A stretch of 41,042 nucleotides of DNA from Desulfitobacterium_A sp034927245 (GCF_034927245.1 NZ_JAYFQK010000042.1:1-41042), one strand, 5' to 3'; shown: positions 17,209-25,476, counted from the stretch's first letter. Notes: generated by a model from the letters alone, not told the origin. A program made the numbers and translations.

Positions 17209-17212
17209 AAAA

Positions 17213-17227
17213 TTAAAATAATTATAA
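17213..17227. promoter_or_regulatory. PerR box (autoregulatory operator)
   Basis: TTAAAATAATTATAA at 17213-17227 matches the Bacillus Per box consensus TTATAATNATTATAA at all but one of the defined positions. It lies between the -10 and the ribosome binding site of a perR-like gene, the typical position for self-repression. Confidence 0.78.
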
Positions 17228-17289
17228 ATTAAGGCGGGCTTGGGGATATCTTATTATACCTGTAATGGGGAAGCAAGGAGTTGAGAGAG

Positions 17290-17715
17290 ATGCAAGCAAT
17301 CGATATCTTAAAACAGTTAAAAGAAAAAGGGGTACGGTTTACACCGCAACGACAGGCTATTCTTGAATATCTTTTAGGAACGGATACCCACCCGACTGCT
17401 GAAGATATTTACAATCATGTGAAAGCAAAATTTCCGGGAGTAAGTCTGGGAACAATTTATAATACGCTGAACATGCTGAAGGATCACGGTCATATTCTAG
17501 AGTTGTCTTATGGGGATATGTCAAGCCGATTTGATGGCAATCCGGAGAATCATTATCATGTGGTTTGTACAGTGTGCGGAAAAGTTGTAGATTATCATCG
17601 CCCGCTTTTACAAATGGAAGACGAGGTTTCCGAAAAAACCGGCTTTGATGTGATCGGACATCGGATGGAGTTTTACGGCGTTTGCCCGGATTGTAAAAAG
17701 TCAAAGCTTCATTAA
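17290..17715 (+). CDS. perR: Fur-family peroxide-responsive repressor PerR
   Basis: A 141-residue Fur-family regulator with an N-terminal winged helix (RFTPQRQAILEYL, and a recognition helix with SLGTIYNTLNML). The regulatory metal residues are in place: HPTAEDIY, SRFDG, and NHYHVVC. Two CxxC pairs (CTVC and CPDC) form the structural zinc site. The SRFDG and HYH pattern is PerR-like rather than Fur- or Zur-like. PerR senses peroxide by oxidation of Fe-coordinating His. ATG 17290 is chosen because AAGGAG (17275-17280) sits 9 bases upstream; TTG 17281 would leave no spacing. The PerR box upstream supports the identification. Confidence 0.9.
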   Translation: MQAIDILKQLKEKGVRFTPQRQAILEYLLGTDTHPTAEDIYNHVKAKFPGVSLGTIYNTLNMLKDHGHILELSYGDMSSRFDGNPENHYHVVCTVCGKVVDYHRPLLQMEDEVSEKTGFDVIGHRMEFYGVCPDCKKSKLH

Positions 17716-17731
17716 GGGTCGTTTATAAGAG

Positions 17732-17758
17732 GGACAGTTATGCAACTGTCCTTTTTTT
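17732..17758 (+). terminator. Rho-independent terminator after perR
   Basis: GGACAGTT (17732-17739) pairs with AACTGTCC (17744-17751) around ATGC, then a run of eight T. It starts 16 bases after the stop codon. Confidence 0.92.
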
Positions 17759-17824
17759 TATGGCCCGGAGCAAGGATTTTCTTTAGTTTTCGCGAACTAA
17801 GTGTATTAAATCCACTGTAGTTTG

Positions 17825-19990
17825 ATGAAGGGGCTTAACGGGAGAATGTTTAAACGTCGTATTTTTTTATTGATCATTATATTCGCAGCAGTGTTAGGGA
17901 TTCTGGCTTGGAACTGGAGTGAGACTCCGGGGATATCCTTAAAGACAGAGAAAGGTTCCGTGAGTGCCGAGCGTTTGACCTTGGATTTGCAGGGGGGTTG
18001 GAATAGTTATTCTTCGCTCCGCCAAGCTTATACCACAGAAATAAATCAAGGGAATCCGGAAGATAAACTGAAGCGTTTTTCACTAACTGCCGGGAAGGAA
18101 TTAAATCTTCCCTCCATGGAAAAGTTCCATGTTGTGGCTAAACATTTTCAAATCCAGCCGGAATGGAGTGCACGAAGCGTTCTCCTTCAAATCAATGGGG
18201 TTTATGGTGAAGGAGAAATTTATTTAAACGGAATAGATAGTGCACATCGGATCGGTAAGTTTGAGAACGAGGGAGGATCCGAAGAGTTCCTTCTGCCCGC
18301 GAATGCGCTTAATTATGGGGAGGATAATATACTTCTGATTGAGTCTTCATCACCGCCATCCCAGGCAAATACACTATTGGGTATGCGTTGGCCGGCCAAG
18401 GGACAAATCAAGGGGGATCTGCAGCTCGTCGGGACTATGGAAACGAGTTTATCGGTTCAAAAGGTAAGTGCTCAGTGGAATAATACAGATGCAGTCGTTT
18501 CCGTACAAATCCGGCTGAATCATCATTCTGTTACAGAATATGGGCCTTGGGATATTCAAGGTGTTTTATCGGATGGTTCTTCTGCTGCTGCAACCGCTTC
18601 GGCCCAGGTTAAAGCGGAGGAATCCGCGGTTCAGAATGTGACCCTGACTTTTAACGTTCCTCAGGCTCGCGCCTGGTCGCCGACAGACCCGTTTAAATAT
18701 CAGCTTTATGTGACCCTGTTGAATCCCAAAGGAGATAAGGATGATGTGTCCATTCCCCTTGGGTTATCTACGGCAACGTTCAAAGATGAAACATTCGTTC
18801 AAAATGGACAGGCCTTAACGATTTCGGGACTTACTCTTTCTCCGGGGCAAGAGGCCCAGATTCGCAACACCGGAAATGTGGAAGAATGGTTGACTGCGCA
18901 AAAAAGTAAAGGATATAATCTTCTCTATTTTATCGGTTCATTTCCCGATGAAGCTTGGTTAAAGGGTGCCGATAAGATAGGAATGGGCATATGGGCAGAA
19001 CTTCCTCAAAAGATGGTGCCGGCTGATCGTGTCTCTAATCCTTCGGTATGGGAAACGATGATCCAAAAGGGAATGCTTCATCCTTCCCTGTGGGCGTGGA
19101 CCGCGGGGATGGGTTTGGAGAGTGATCCTCGCTCTTTAAATTCGACGTATTGGGAGAATGTTCGGCTGCAAACTCAACCGTTGCCTGCGTTTGCGGCGCG
19201 TTTAACGGAGGAACCGGTTCCGGCTTCAATACATAAGGTGCAGCTTTCAGGGACATATTTTAATGGACCTTGGGGTAAAGTCGTTTACAATACAGAAGGC
19301 CAAACAAAGCCTTCCCAATCCTGGCCGCAGGAAAAAGTATTCAGCGGGGTTTGGGCAGCATGGGTAATCCTTGTTATTATTGCCAATATTGGTTCCGCCA
19401 ACTGGCGTTATCGGGAAATATTTGAACGAAAACCCAAACGCGCCCTGCGGAATGCATGGAACTGGCAGGGTTTAGCCTTATTAACCCGGGAGGGAACACT
19501 TGCCGGTCTCGTGATATCATTAATTTTTAATACTCAAGTTCCTTGGGCAAACTGGATCCCTGAGCAGTGGCCTTTGTGGACGATCATAAAACAGCAGCCG
19601 CCATTGTTAATTTGGATTGTTTTATCATCTTTACTTGTCTTTCTGCGCGTTTTGCAAGTGGGTGTTGCGGCACCGCGTCTGCCGGAGGCCCCTAATCCTC
19701 TCGGTCTGGCTTTATGGTTGGAACGCCGTTACCGCTGGATTTGGATTCCTGTACTACTGTGGGCTGCCCAACCCTTTGGCCTTCCGATTTATCTTCCTTT
19801 AGCAGCCTATATAGGGTTGACACTTCTGTATCTTCCGATAAGAATGCATGATGTGCATAAGATAAAAGGAAAATACCGTCCGATTATGGTTGTGCCGAAC
19901 ATCTTTTTCTTGGTCATCCTGGCTTTCGCAGCTTGGCGATGGTCGGACTGGTATTATCTCTGGCATTTTGTTACGGCCTTAAGGTTGTGA
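17825..19990 (+). CDS. Membrane-anchored degenerate GH2-like protein with polytopic C-terminus
   Basis: About 721 residues. A TM anchor (residues 12-30) is followed by an extracellular part of about 480 residues and then about five or six TM segments from residue 510 on. The extracellular part follows the order of glycoside hydrolase family 2: a jelly-roll with LLQINGVYGEGEIYLNGI near residue 125, an Ig-like strand region, and a TIM-barrel-like portion with VQNGQALTISGLTL and HPSLWAWTAGM near residue 420. In active GH2 enzymes this last stretch reads HPSI-x-x-W-S-x-G-N-E, with Glu as the acid/base. Here that Glu is absent, so catalysis in the usual way is unlikely. Length and TM fusion are unusual. 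ATG at 17825 or 17846; neither has a strong site. Confidence 0.68.
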   Translation: MKGLNGRMFKRRIFLLIIIFAAVLGILAWNWSETPGISLKTEKGSVSAERLTLDLQGGWNSYSSLRQAYTTEINQGNPEDKLKRFSLTAGKELNLPSMEKFHVVAKHFQIQPEWSARSVLLQINGVYGEGEIYLNGIDSAHRIGKFENEGGSEEFLLPANALNYGEDNILLIESSSPPSQANTLLGMRWPAKGQIKGDLQLVGTMETSLSVQKVSAQWNNTDAVVSVQIRLNHHSVTEYGPWDIQGVLSDGSSAAATASAQVKAEESAVQNVTLTFNVPQARAWSPTDPFKYQLYVTLLNPKGDKDDVSIPLGLSTATFKDETFVQNGQALTISGLTLSPGQEAQIRNTGNVEEWLTAQKSKGYNLLYFIGSFPDEAWLKGADKIGMGIWAELPQKMVPADRVSNPSVWETMIQKGMLHPSLWAWTAGMGLESDPRSLNSTYWENVRLQTQPLPAFAARLTEEPVPASIHKVQLSGTYFNGPWGKVVYNTEGQTKPSQSWPQEKVFSGVWAAWVILVIIANIGSANWRYREIFERKPKRALRNAWNWQGLALLTREGTLAGLVISLIFNTQVPWANWIPEQWPLWTIIKQQPPLLIWIVLSSLLVFLRVLQVGVAAPRLPEAPNPLGLALWLERRYRWIWIPVLLWAAQPFGLPIYLPLAAYIGLTLLYLPIRMHDVHKIKGKYRPIMVVPNIFFLVILAFAAWRWSDWYYLWHFVTALRL

Positions 19991-20014
19991 GTTTAAAACA
20001 AAGGATGGATTAAT

Positions 20015-21076
20015 ATGTGCTTAAAGGAACCTCATTTTTTAGCGACAGGGATAGGCAGCTTGCCTTATTTGGAGCCTCAAGCGGCGCTGGACCTGATCTG
20101 GCAGTCGGTGCCCGCTGCTCCCCATTGGCCTCAGCTTCCAAACTTAGGAGCGGAAAGCGGTTTCGTAGGTCAATATTTACGGCCGTTGATTGAAACCGGA
20201 GTGATTGAGGGATTTGCCACGCCTCGATTTCAGGTGGAGGCTCCGGACTGGTCGGAGCGGATGATGCGTTTTTATGAACTTTACTTGCGGGCGGAAAGCG
20301 GCGATGACGAAGCGCTCGAATCTTTTGGCTTTACTCCCGAGGGGGGAGTGGGGTTTGAAAGTTTCTGTTCAGATTTCCGGCAGCGTAAACCCAAGGATAT
20401 TTCCTTTGTTAAGGGACAATTAAGCGGTCCCTTGACGGTGGGAATGCAAATAACAGATGCGTCGCGGCGCGCCAGTTATTATGATGAGACGCAAAGGGAT
20501 CTATTGGTTAAAGCATTGGCGATGCATGCACAATGGCAAACCCGGCGTCTAAAGGGTTTTGGCTATCCGGTTCTGATTTCGATTGATGATCCGTCACTTT
20601 ATGCTTACGGAGCTTCGACCCATGTAACATTGGGACGCGAAACTCTCCTTGCCCATCTTAATGAGGTATCCGAGGGAATCCTCCGGCAAGGGGGCATACC
20701 GGGAGCGCATGTTTGTGCCGGGACAGATTGGACCTTGCTTTTTGACTCAAAGATACAGGTGGTCAACTTTGATGCCTATGAATATATGACAAGTATGCTT
20801 GTTTTAGCGGGGCCTTTAAATGATTTCTTAGCACGGGGAGGGATTCTTTCTTGGGGAATTGTGCCAACCTCGGCTAAGGCTTGGGAAGAAACGGTTGAAA
20901 GTCTGCAGGAACGTCTCGAAGAAAACATAAAGGGGCTTGTTAAACGAGGGGTTGATGAGTCACGATTACGCGCTCAAAGTATGCTGACCCCGAGCTGTGG
21001 AACGGGTACGCTGGAGGTCGCCTTGGCGGAAAGGATATACGCCTTGCTGAAAGGGCTGGCCTTGAAAATGGGCTGA
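20015..21076 (+). CDS. Cobalamin-independent methionine synthase-like (MetE/UroD-fold) protein
   Basis: A 353-residue protein with the C-terminal MetE fold. The zinc ligands of MetE can be matched: HVC at residues 232-234, and Cys328 in TPSCGTGTL. It starts with TGIGSLPYLEPQAAL, as in stand-alone MetE-like proteins that lack the N-terminal half. Such proteins use zinc to activate a thiol for methyl transfer, but the physiological methyl donor of short forms is often unknown. AAGGATGG precedes the ATG, 24 bp after the GH2-like gene. It may be co-transcribed with that gene, with no obvious functional link. Confidence 0.78.
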   Translation: MCLKEPHFLATGIGSLPYLEPQAALDLIWQSVPAAPHWPQLPNLGAESGFVGQYLRPLIETGVIEGFATPRFQVEAPDWSERMMRFYELYLRAESGDDEALESFGFTPEGGVGFESFCSDFRQRKPKDISFVKGQLSGPLTVGMQITDASRRASYYDETQRDLLVKALAMHAQWQTRRLKGFGYPVLISIDDPSLYAYGASTHVTLGRETLLAHLNEVSEGILRQGGIPGAHVCAGTDWTLLFDSKIQVVNFDAYEYMTSMLVLAGPLNDFLARGGILSWGIVPTSAKAWEETVESLQERLEENIKGLVKRGVDESRLRAQSMLTPSCGTGTLEVALAERIYALLKGLALKMG

Positions 21077-21078
21077 AC

Positions 21079-21107
21079 TTGCGTCTTCAATAACAATCCT
21101 TTATAAT
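21079..21107 (+). promoter_or_regulatory. Sigma-A promoter of the DUF1858-lpdA pair
   Basis: TTGCGT (21079-21084), a 17-base spacer and a perfect TATAAT (21102-21107). It lies 65 bases upstream of the TTG start at 21172, just beyond the preceding stop codon. Confidence 0.7.
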
Positions 21108-21171
21108 TGAGGAAAACCGACTATTTTACTTAGAATTGATTTTGGTTCGGATATTGAAAGGGGAAATCGGC

Positions 21172-21369
21172 TTGATTACAAAAGATATGACCGTAGGACA
21201 AGTGTTAAGGACTTATCCGCAAACGGTACAAATTTTTTTGGAATTAGGAATGCACTGCTTAGGCTGTCCTTCTTCCACGAGTGAGAGTATTGAAGGTGCT
21301 GCTTTAACGCATGGAAGAAAGCCGGATGAGTTAGTGAAACAGTTAAATACAGCAGTTAGCAATGGATAA
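21172..21369 (+). CDS. DUF1858-domain protein
   Basis: A 65-residue DUF1858 protein with its hallmark G-M-H-C-x-x-C-P: LGMHCLGCPSSTSESIEGAA near residues 24-44. Such domains are seen near hybrid-cluster proteins, NifU-like proteins and redox enzymes in anaerobes, and the paired Cys suggests a redox or metal role. TTG at 21172 is preferred because AAAGGGG (21157-21163) is 8 bases upstream; an ATG at 21187 would cut the conserved start. It is 42 bp before the lpdA-like gene with one promoter ahead of both. Confidence 0.83.
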   Translation: MITKDMTVGQVLRTYPQTVQIFLELGMHCLGCPSSTSESIEGAALTHGRKPDELVKQLNTAVSNG

Positions 21370-21410
21370 ATAAACCTCTAAATCATAGATCGAAGAGGGG
21401 GGACTGATCC

Positions 21411-22793
21411 GTGAAATATCAAGTCGGAATTGTCGGCGGCGGCCCGGGAGGATATGTGTGCGCTCTTCGGGCGGCACAGTTGGGCCTATCCGTTTTGCTC
21501 ATTGAAGGAGAGCGAATAGGCGGAACCTGTCTCAATAAAGGATGTATCCCGACGAAAGCACTTGTGAGGAGTGCCGAACTTTGGCGGGAAATTAAACACG
21601 CAGATACATTTGGCATCCAAATCAGCGATGCCGGTATAGATTTTTCAAAAGTGACGGCGCGCAAGGATCAAGTGGTGGATACTTTGGTCGCCGGGATCGA
21701 GCGGTTGATCAAAGCCGCAAAGATCACTTATGTAGAAGGTTTTGGACAAGTGCGGGAAGCCGGGAAGATTGAGGTTGAAACAGCAACAGGTCCCGAGAAC
21801 TATGAAGTTGAGAATCTGGTTTTGGCAACCGGTTCTGTTCCTGCACGTTTACCGATCCCGGGCGCGGGTTTGCCCGGTGTTCTTACCAGTGATGAAATCC
21901 TGGAGATGACAGAACTCCCGGAGCGCTTGGTGATTATCGGCGGCGGGGTTATCGGTCTGGAATTTGCTTCGATTTATCAGGAATTCGGGGTTAAGGTTAC
22001 AGTCGTTGAAATGCTGCCATCATTGCTGGCAAATATTGATGAGGAAATTCCGAAAAGAATGACTCCGCTTTTAAAAAAAGCGGGCATGCAAATCATGACC
22101 AAAACAGCGCTTAAGGAAATTCGTCAAGAGGCTTCTCAATTAACGGTTGTCGTTGAAGACGCAAAAGGACAAAAGGAAATTGCTGCCGATAAAGTTCTGA
22201 TAGCGACAGGCCGCAAAGCGAATTGCCGAGGCATTGATCTTGAGCATTTAGGACTGCGGACAGAGCGGGGAGCCATTATTGTCAATTCAAAAATGCAAAC
22301 CTCTCTTCCCAATGTCTATGCCATCGGCGATGTGACAGGCGGTATTATGCTGGCTCATGTCGCTTCGATGCAGGGAATTGCTGCGGCCGAGAATATCGCC
22401 GGGCTTCACACAGAGGTTAGTTACAAAGCGGTTCCCAGCGCGATCTTTACTTATCCGGAAATTGCGGTAGTAGGACAGACGGAACAAGCGCTGAAAACCT
22501 CCGGTCAGGAATATAAAGTCAGCAAGTTCCCATTTAGTGCCAATGGAAAAGCCTTAGCTCTTGGCGAAATAATGGGCTTAGTAAAAATACTTGCGGATAA
22601 ACAGGGCGTGGTTTTAGGGGCAAGCATTATGGGACCGCAAGCCAGCAGTCTGATTCAAGAATTAGTCCTGGCTGTAGAGAAAGGATTAAACGCAGAGGAA
22701 TTGGTCAGGACGATTCACGCTCATCCGACCTTGCCGGAGGCGATAATGGAAGCTGCCCACGGCATTTTTGAAAAGCCTTTGCATCTGGTTTAG
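21411..22793 (+). CDS. lpdA: Dihydrolipoyl dehydrogenase
   Basis: A 460-residue pyridine nucleotide-disulfide oxidoreductase. The FAD motif GIVGGGPGGYVCALRAAQLG is at the N-terminus, the redox-active disulfide is GGTCLNKGCIPTKAL near residues 40-52, and the NAD motif VIIGGGVIGLEFASIYQEFG is near residue 178. The dimer interface has the His-Glu pair in AHPTLPEAIMEAAHGI at the end. It regenerates lipoyl groups of 2-oxoacid dehydrogenase or glycine cleavage complexes. None of those is next to it, so the partner complex is unknown. GTG start after GAAGAGGGGGG. Confidence 0.93.
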   Translation: MKYQVGIVGGGPGGYVCALRAAQLGLSVLLIEGERIGGTCLNKGCIPTKALVRSAELWREIKHADTFGIQISDAGIDFSKVTARKDQVVDTLVAGIERLIKAAKITYVEGFGQVREAGKIEVETATGPENYEVENLVLATGSVPARLPIPGAGLPGVLTSDEILEMTELPERLVIIGGGVIGLEFASIYQEFGVKVTVVEMLPSLLANIDEEIPKRMTPLLKKAGMQIMTKTALKEIRQEASQLTVVVEDAKGQKEIAADKVLIATGRKANCRGIDLEHLGLRTERGAIIVNSKMQTSLPNVYAIGDVTGGIMLAHVASMQGIAAAENIAGLHTEVSYKAVPSAIFTYPEIAVVGQTEQALKTSGQEYKVSKFPFSANGKALALGEIMGLVKILADKQGVVLGASIMGPQASSLIQELVLAVEKGLNAEELVRTIHAHPTLPEAIMEAAHGIFEKPLHLV

Positions 22794-22824
22794 GAATTTT
22801 ATTTCTGATCAAAATGATTTTAAT

Positions 22825-22855
22825 AACTGTAGGTTCGTGCGGACCTGCAGTTTTT
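22825..22855 (+). terminator. Rho-independent terminator after lpdA
   Basis: AACTGTAGGTT (22825-22835) pairs with ACCTGCAGTT (22843-22852), one G-T pair, then a T run. It starts 32 bases after the stop codon. Confidence 0.82.
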
Positions 22856-22979
22856 AATTTACTAACGGACGGCAATCGGGTGCAAGCCAAGCATTTTTGT
22901 TTCTATTGTTTACCTTTTGTTTACATCAAAAAGAATTGAGGTAAAAAAACACTAAAAAGCGCAAAGGTAAAAAAATGCA

Positions 22980-23023
22980 AACTCCGAACGAAGGCAAAAA
23001 ACTATGGACTAATGTTCGGATAT
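22980..23023. promoter_or_regulatory. Inverted pair of PurR boxes upstream of the purine permease
   Basis: The reverse strand of 23011-23023 reads ATATCCGAACATT, a full match to the Bacillus PurBox AWWWCCGAACWWT. A second, plus-strand copy at 22980-22992 (AACTCCGAACGAA) keeps the CCGAAC core but misses three flanking bases. The two are inverted and 18 bases apart, close to the usual 16-17. The downstream box lies inside the -35 to -10 spacer of the permease promoter, which fits repression or purine/PRPP control by a PurR-like protein. Whether this lineage has PurR is not visible here. Confidence 0.65.
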
Positions 23024-23033
23024 GCGATATAAT
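23005..23033 (+). promoter_or_regulatory. Probable promoter of the purine permease
   Basis: TGGACT (23005-23010; four of six matches to TTGACA), 17 bases, and a perfect TATAAT (23028-23033). The GTG start lies 72 bases downstream. Confidence 0.6.
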
Positions 23034-23104
23034 TCTTTTATTGTCGTTTGACGTCTAATGATATGGAAAAATGGCAAAGATTTATTAAAGAGGAGGAATT
23101 ACGT

Positions 23105-24517
23105 GTGGAAAACTTCTTCAAACTTAAGGAAAACGGCACAGATATTCGTACTGAGTTTGTTGCCGGATTAACCACCTTCTTTGCAATGGCTTACATTATT
23201 ATGGTTAATCCTACTATTCTCTCTCAAGCGGGTATGCCATGGGGGGCAGTATTTCTGGCCACTATTATTGCCTCAACGATCGGAACCCTTGTTATGGGTC
23301 TTGTCGCCAATGTACCCTACGCCTTAGCCCCGGGTATGGGTTTAAACGCCTTTTTTGTATTTACCGTTGTTTTCGGTCTTGGGTTTAAATGGCAAGAAGC
23401 CCTTGCTATGGTTTTTATCTGCGGTATTATTAATATTTTAATTACGGTCACAAGCATCCGTAAAAAGATCATTAAAGCTATTCCTTCAAGTCTGCAATAT
23501 GCCATCGGCGGCGGTATCGGGATTTTTATTGCTTATATCGGTATTAAAAATGCGGGTTTACTTTCTTTCATCTCTGATCCGGGAACTTATGTTCAGCTCG
23601 GCGAAGGTGGAACAGTTATCGCCAGTTCCAGTGCAGTTCCATCACTTGTAACTTTAAATACACCTTCAGTGCTCTTAGCAATCTTCGGCCTTATTTTTAC
23701 GGTTATCCTACTTATGCGCAATGTAAAAGGTTCAATATTTATCGGGATTATTGTCACAACTTTACTCGGTATCCCTTTTGGAATTACTCATTTCGGTTCC
23801 AGTATGAGTCTAGGTCAAGCTGTTTCCGAACTTCCTCAAACCTTCTTGGCCGCTTTCGGTAATCCCGGGTTAGTGTCCCTGTTTAGTGATCCCGGTAAGA
23901 TTCCCCTCGTGTTAGTCACGATTTTTGCCTTCAGCTTGTCCGATACTTTTGACACTATCGGAACCTTTATCGGTACCGGTCGGAGCACAGGTATTTTCTC
24001 TGATGCAGATCTAAAAGCGCTTGAATCAAGCAAAGGTTTCAGCTCTAAAATGGACAAGGCTCTCTTTGCGGATTCTATTGCAACTTCCATTGGTGCTATC
24101 GTTGGGACTTCTAATACCACAACCTATGTCGAAAGTGCAGCCGGTATCGGAGCGGGCGGACGCACAGGACTGACCAGCGTTGTTGTCGCTGTCTTGTTTG
24201 TCATTAGTGCTTTCTTTGCTCCGGTGATTAGTGCTGTCCCTTCGGTTGCTACTGCGCCAGCTTTAATTCTTGTCGGTATTATGATGATTTCTTCCTTTAA
24301 AGATATTAGCTGGGGAGAATTAAGCGAAGCCATTCCTGCTTTTTTTGCCGGAATCTTTATGGCTTTCTGCTATAATATCTCTTACGGCATTGCCGCCGGA
24401 TTCATTTTCTATTGCATTGTAAAGATTTGCAAGGGTCAGGCCAAAGAGGTAAGCCCGGTATTATGGATATCGGCCCTGCTGTTTATCCTTAACTTTGTAC
24501 TTCTTGCCCTGCTCTGA
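23105..24517 (+). CDS. NCS2-family purine permease (adenine/guanine/hypoxanthine type)
   Basis: A 470-residue, 12- to 14-helix transporter of the AzgA-like branch of the NCS2 family (PbuG/PbuO, AdeP). Signatures: EFVAGLTTFFAMAYIIMVNP near the N-terminus, ALAPGMGLNAFF, and GTSNTTTYVESAAGI near residue 340. It takes up a purine base with protons. GTG 23105 is the start: AGGAGG (23091-23096) is 8 bases upstream, and an upstream frame from 23048 would begin only 15 bases after the -10 box. It stands alone, with the PurR-like sites upstream and a bidirectional terminator downstream. Confidence 0.92.
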   Translation: MENFFKLKENGTDIRTEFVAGLTTFFAMAYIIMVNPTILSQAGMPWGAVFLATIIASTIGTLVMGLVANVPYALAPGMGLNAFFVFTVVFGLGFKWQEALAMVFICGIINILITVTSIRKKIIKAIPSSLQYAIGGGIGIFIAYIGIKNAGLLSFISDPGTYVQLGEGGTVIASSSAVPSLVTLNTPSVLLAIFGLIFTVILLMRNVKGSIFIGIIVTTLLGIPFGITHFGSSMSLGQAVSELPQTFLAAFGNPGLVSLFSDPGKIPLVLVTIFAFSLSDTFDTIGTFIGTGRSTGIFSDADLKALESSKGFSSKMDKALFADSIATSIGAIVGTSNTTTYVESAAGIGAGGRTGLTSVVVAVLFVISAFFAPVISAVPSVATAPALILVGIMMISSFKDISWGELSEAIPAFFAGIFMAFCYNISYGIAAGFIFYCIVKICKGQAKEVSPVLWISALLFILNFVLLALL

Positions 24518-24550
24518 TTCTGATCAAGTAACTGCAGTACTCAATAAGGT

Positions 24551-24600
24551 ACGTATTTTAATAAGCTCCCGTCATTTTTAGACGGGAGCTTTTAGTTTTT
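24551..24600. terminator. Terminator hairpin, copy 1 of a duplicated 50-bp element
   Basis: AAGCTCCCGTC (24563-24573) pairs with GACGGGAGCTT followed by TTAGTTTTT, an efficient terminator between convergent genes. The whole stretch from ACGTATTTTA to TAGTTTT recurs at 34359-34408 with only a few changes. Confidence 0.88.
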
Positions 24601-24611
24601 AGCTTTTAGTT

Positions 24612-24944
24612 TTACTGCCGAACAGTTTCCGCTCTATCACCCGATGTTTGAACTGCATTTATTAATGACTGAACTTTTGTGTTTCTTCTCGGGTCTCCAC
24701 CGAGGAAGGGAAGACGCACAATGAAACAAATTCCGCTTGGGGACGCTATCTCAATAAGGTTTAAGAGGTTAATAACGGCACCCGGTGGAGTGAAAATCCG
24801 GAGTATTGTTCCGGGAAGTGGACCGCACGGTCGAGGTGGCGGCGGGGGCGGAACCGGGGGAAACCATGGGGCTTCTTGAGTGCATGTCAGAGGTGCGGCG
24901 GTTGGCACCGGTGCATCTCCCGGGAGGCTGTATTCCGGAAACAT
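24612..24944 (-). CDS. 110-residue Pro-rich protein, probable spore or surface protein
   Basis: The predicted product begins MFPEYSLPGDAPVP and has a run of six prolines (PPVPPPPPPRPCGP). It is followed by a hydrophobic part (IFTPPGAVINLLNLIE and FIVRLPFLGG). There are three Cys. There is no classical signal peptide. I do not recognise the family. The ATG at 24944 follows AGAGGGGATTAT on the minus strand; an upstream ATG at 24980 in the same frame lacks a ribosome binding site. A leader with a look-alike in the neighbour gene (25477-25532) precedes it. Small Pro- and Cys-containing proteins like this are often coat or envelope components; this is inference only. Confidence 0.62.
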   Translation of the reverse strand: MFPEYSLPGDAPVPTAAPLTCTQEAPWFPPVPPPPPPRPCGPLPGTILRIFTPPGAVINLLNLIEIASPSGICFIVRLPFLGGDPRRNTKVQSLINAVQTSGDRAETVRQ

Positions 24945-24949
24945 ATAAT

Positions 24950-25003
24950 CCCCTCTTTTTAAATTTAGTTGGGCTCTCAAGGCCCTATAAGAATAGAGGG
25001 GGG
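24950..25003 (-). promoter_or_regulatory. Leader with ribosome-site-sequestering inverted repeat (copy A)
   Basis: On the minus strand the ribosome binding site AGAGGGG (complement of 24950-24956) can pair with CCCCTCT (complement of 24995-25001) about 40 bases upstream. Between them a GGGCTCTCAAGGCCC region can form a small inner hairpin. The same design recurs upstream of the gene at 25222-25470. Confidence 0.55.
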
Positions 25004-25103
25004 AAGGTTGACTGCTTTTTTACTCAATATAAAATATGAAAGGTTGTTCTTCTTTGTTACAAAAGCAAAATGGTTAATAAGGGATAATGCCACCAAAACC
25101 CCA

Positions 25104-25126
25104 AAAAGACGCCTCAAGCGTCTTCT
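25104..25126 (-). terminator. Terminator for the minus-strand gene at 25222
   Basis: Read on the minus strand, AAGACGCTTGAGGCGTCTTTTT forms a 6-7 base stem (AGACGC/GCGTCT) with a T run. It is flanked by CCCC/GGGG (25099-25102, 25129-25132) that extends the stem. A second hairpin lies nearer the gene (AGGGCAGCTATCAGCCGCCCT, near 25190-25212). Confidence 0.65.
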
Positions 25127-25221
25127 TCGGGGTAGAAAGGGGTGTTGTGATCGATTGATCACCATAAGACTATATGCTTGGAATGAGGAGGGCAGCTATC
25201 AGCCGCCCTCTAACACGTGGA

Positions 25222-25470
25222 TTATTGGCTTACGAAGGTAATAGCACGCAGCGGGATCCGCACAACGGGGCGAACTCCGTCAATGGGTGTTCCAATATTG
25301 GAGAACAACAGGGCATTGGTCAAAAGGGCAACTCCGTCTTGTAAGCCGCCAAAGTTTCCTACCCAGAACCCGGAATCTTCTCCTACGGCAAGCCTAGCGC
25401 CAATGGGATAGGTGTCAAAAAGCCCTACAACGAAAGGCACAGGTGCACAAGGAACTCCAAATAGTGACAT
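25222..25470 (-). CDS. 82-residue hydrophobic protein of unknown function
   Basis: An 82-residue product starting MSLFGVPCAPVPFVVG and containing GFWVGNFGGLQDGVALLTNA and IDGVRPVVRIPL. It is Gly- and Val-rich, with no clear TM helix. The ATG follows AAGGGGTATATT on the minus strand, a good ribosome site. It shares a leader design with the next minus-strand gene (24612-24944), and both end with short stretches of the type (I/V)VR(L/I)P. I do not recognise the family. A spore-coat or spore-surface role is a guess from size, composition and grouping. Confidence 0.62.
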   Translation of the reverse strand: MSLFGVPCAPVPFVVGLFDTYPIGARLAVGEDSGFWVGNFGGLQDGVALLTNALLFSNIGTPIDGVRPVVRIPLRAITFVSQ

Positions 25471-25476
25471 AATATA

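Noticed and set aside
22870..23100. Guanine/adenine riboswitch upstream of the purine permease
   Set aside because: The conserved core (the J1/2 TATA, paired L2/L3 loops and TTTCTACC) is not present; an inverted CCGAAC pair explains the region better.
24679..25241. Several plus-strand frames opposite the two minus-strand small genes
   Set aside because: No ribosome sites; compositions are low-complexity reflections of the Pro-rich gene; the minus-strand genes have good ribosome sites and leaders.
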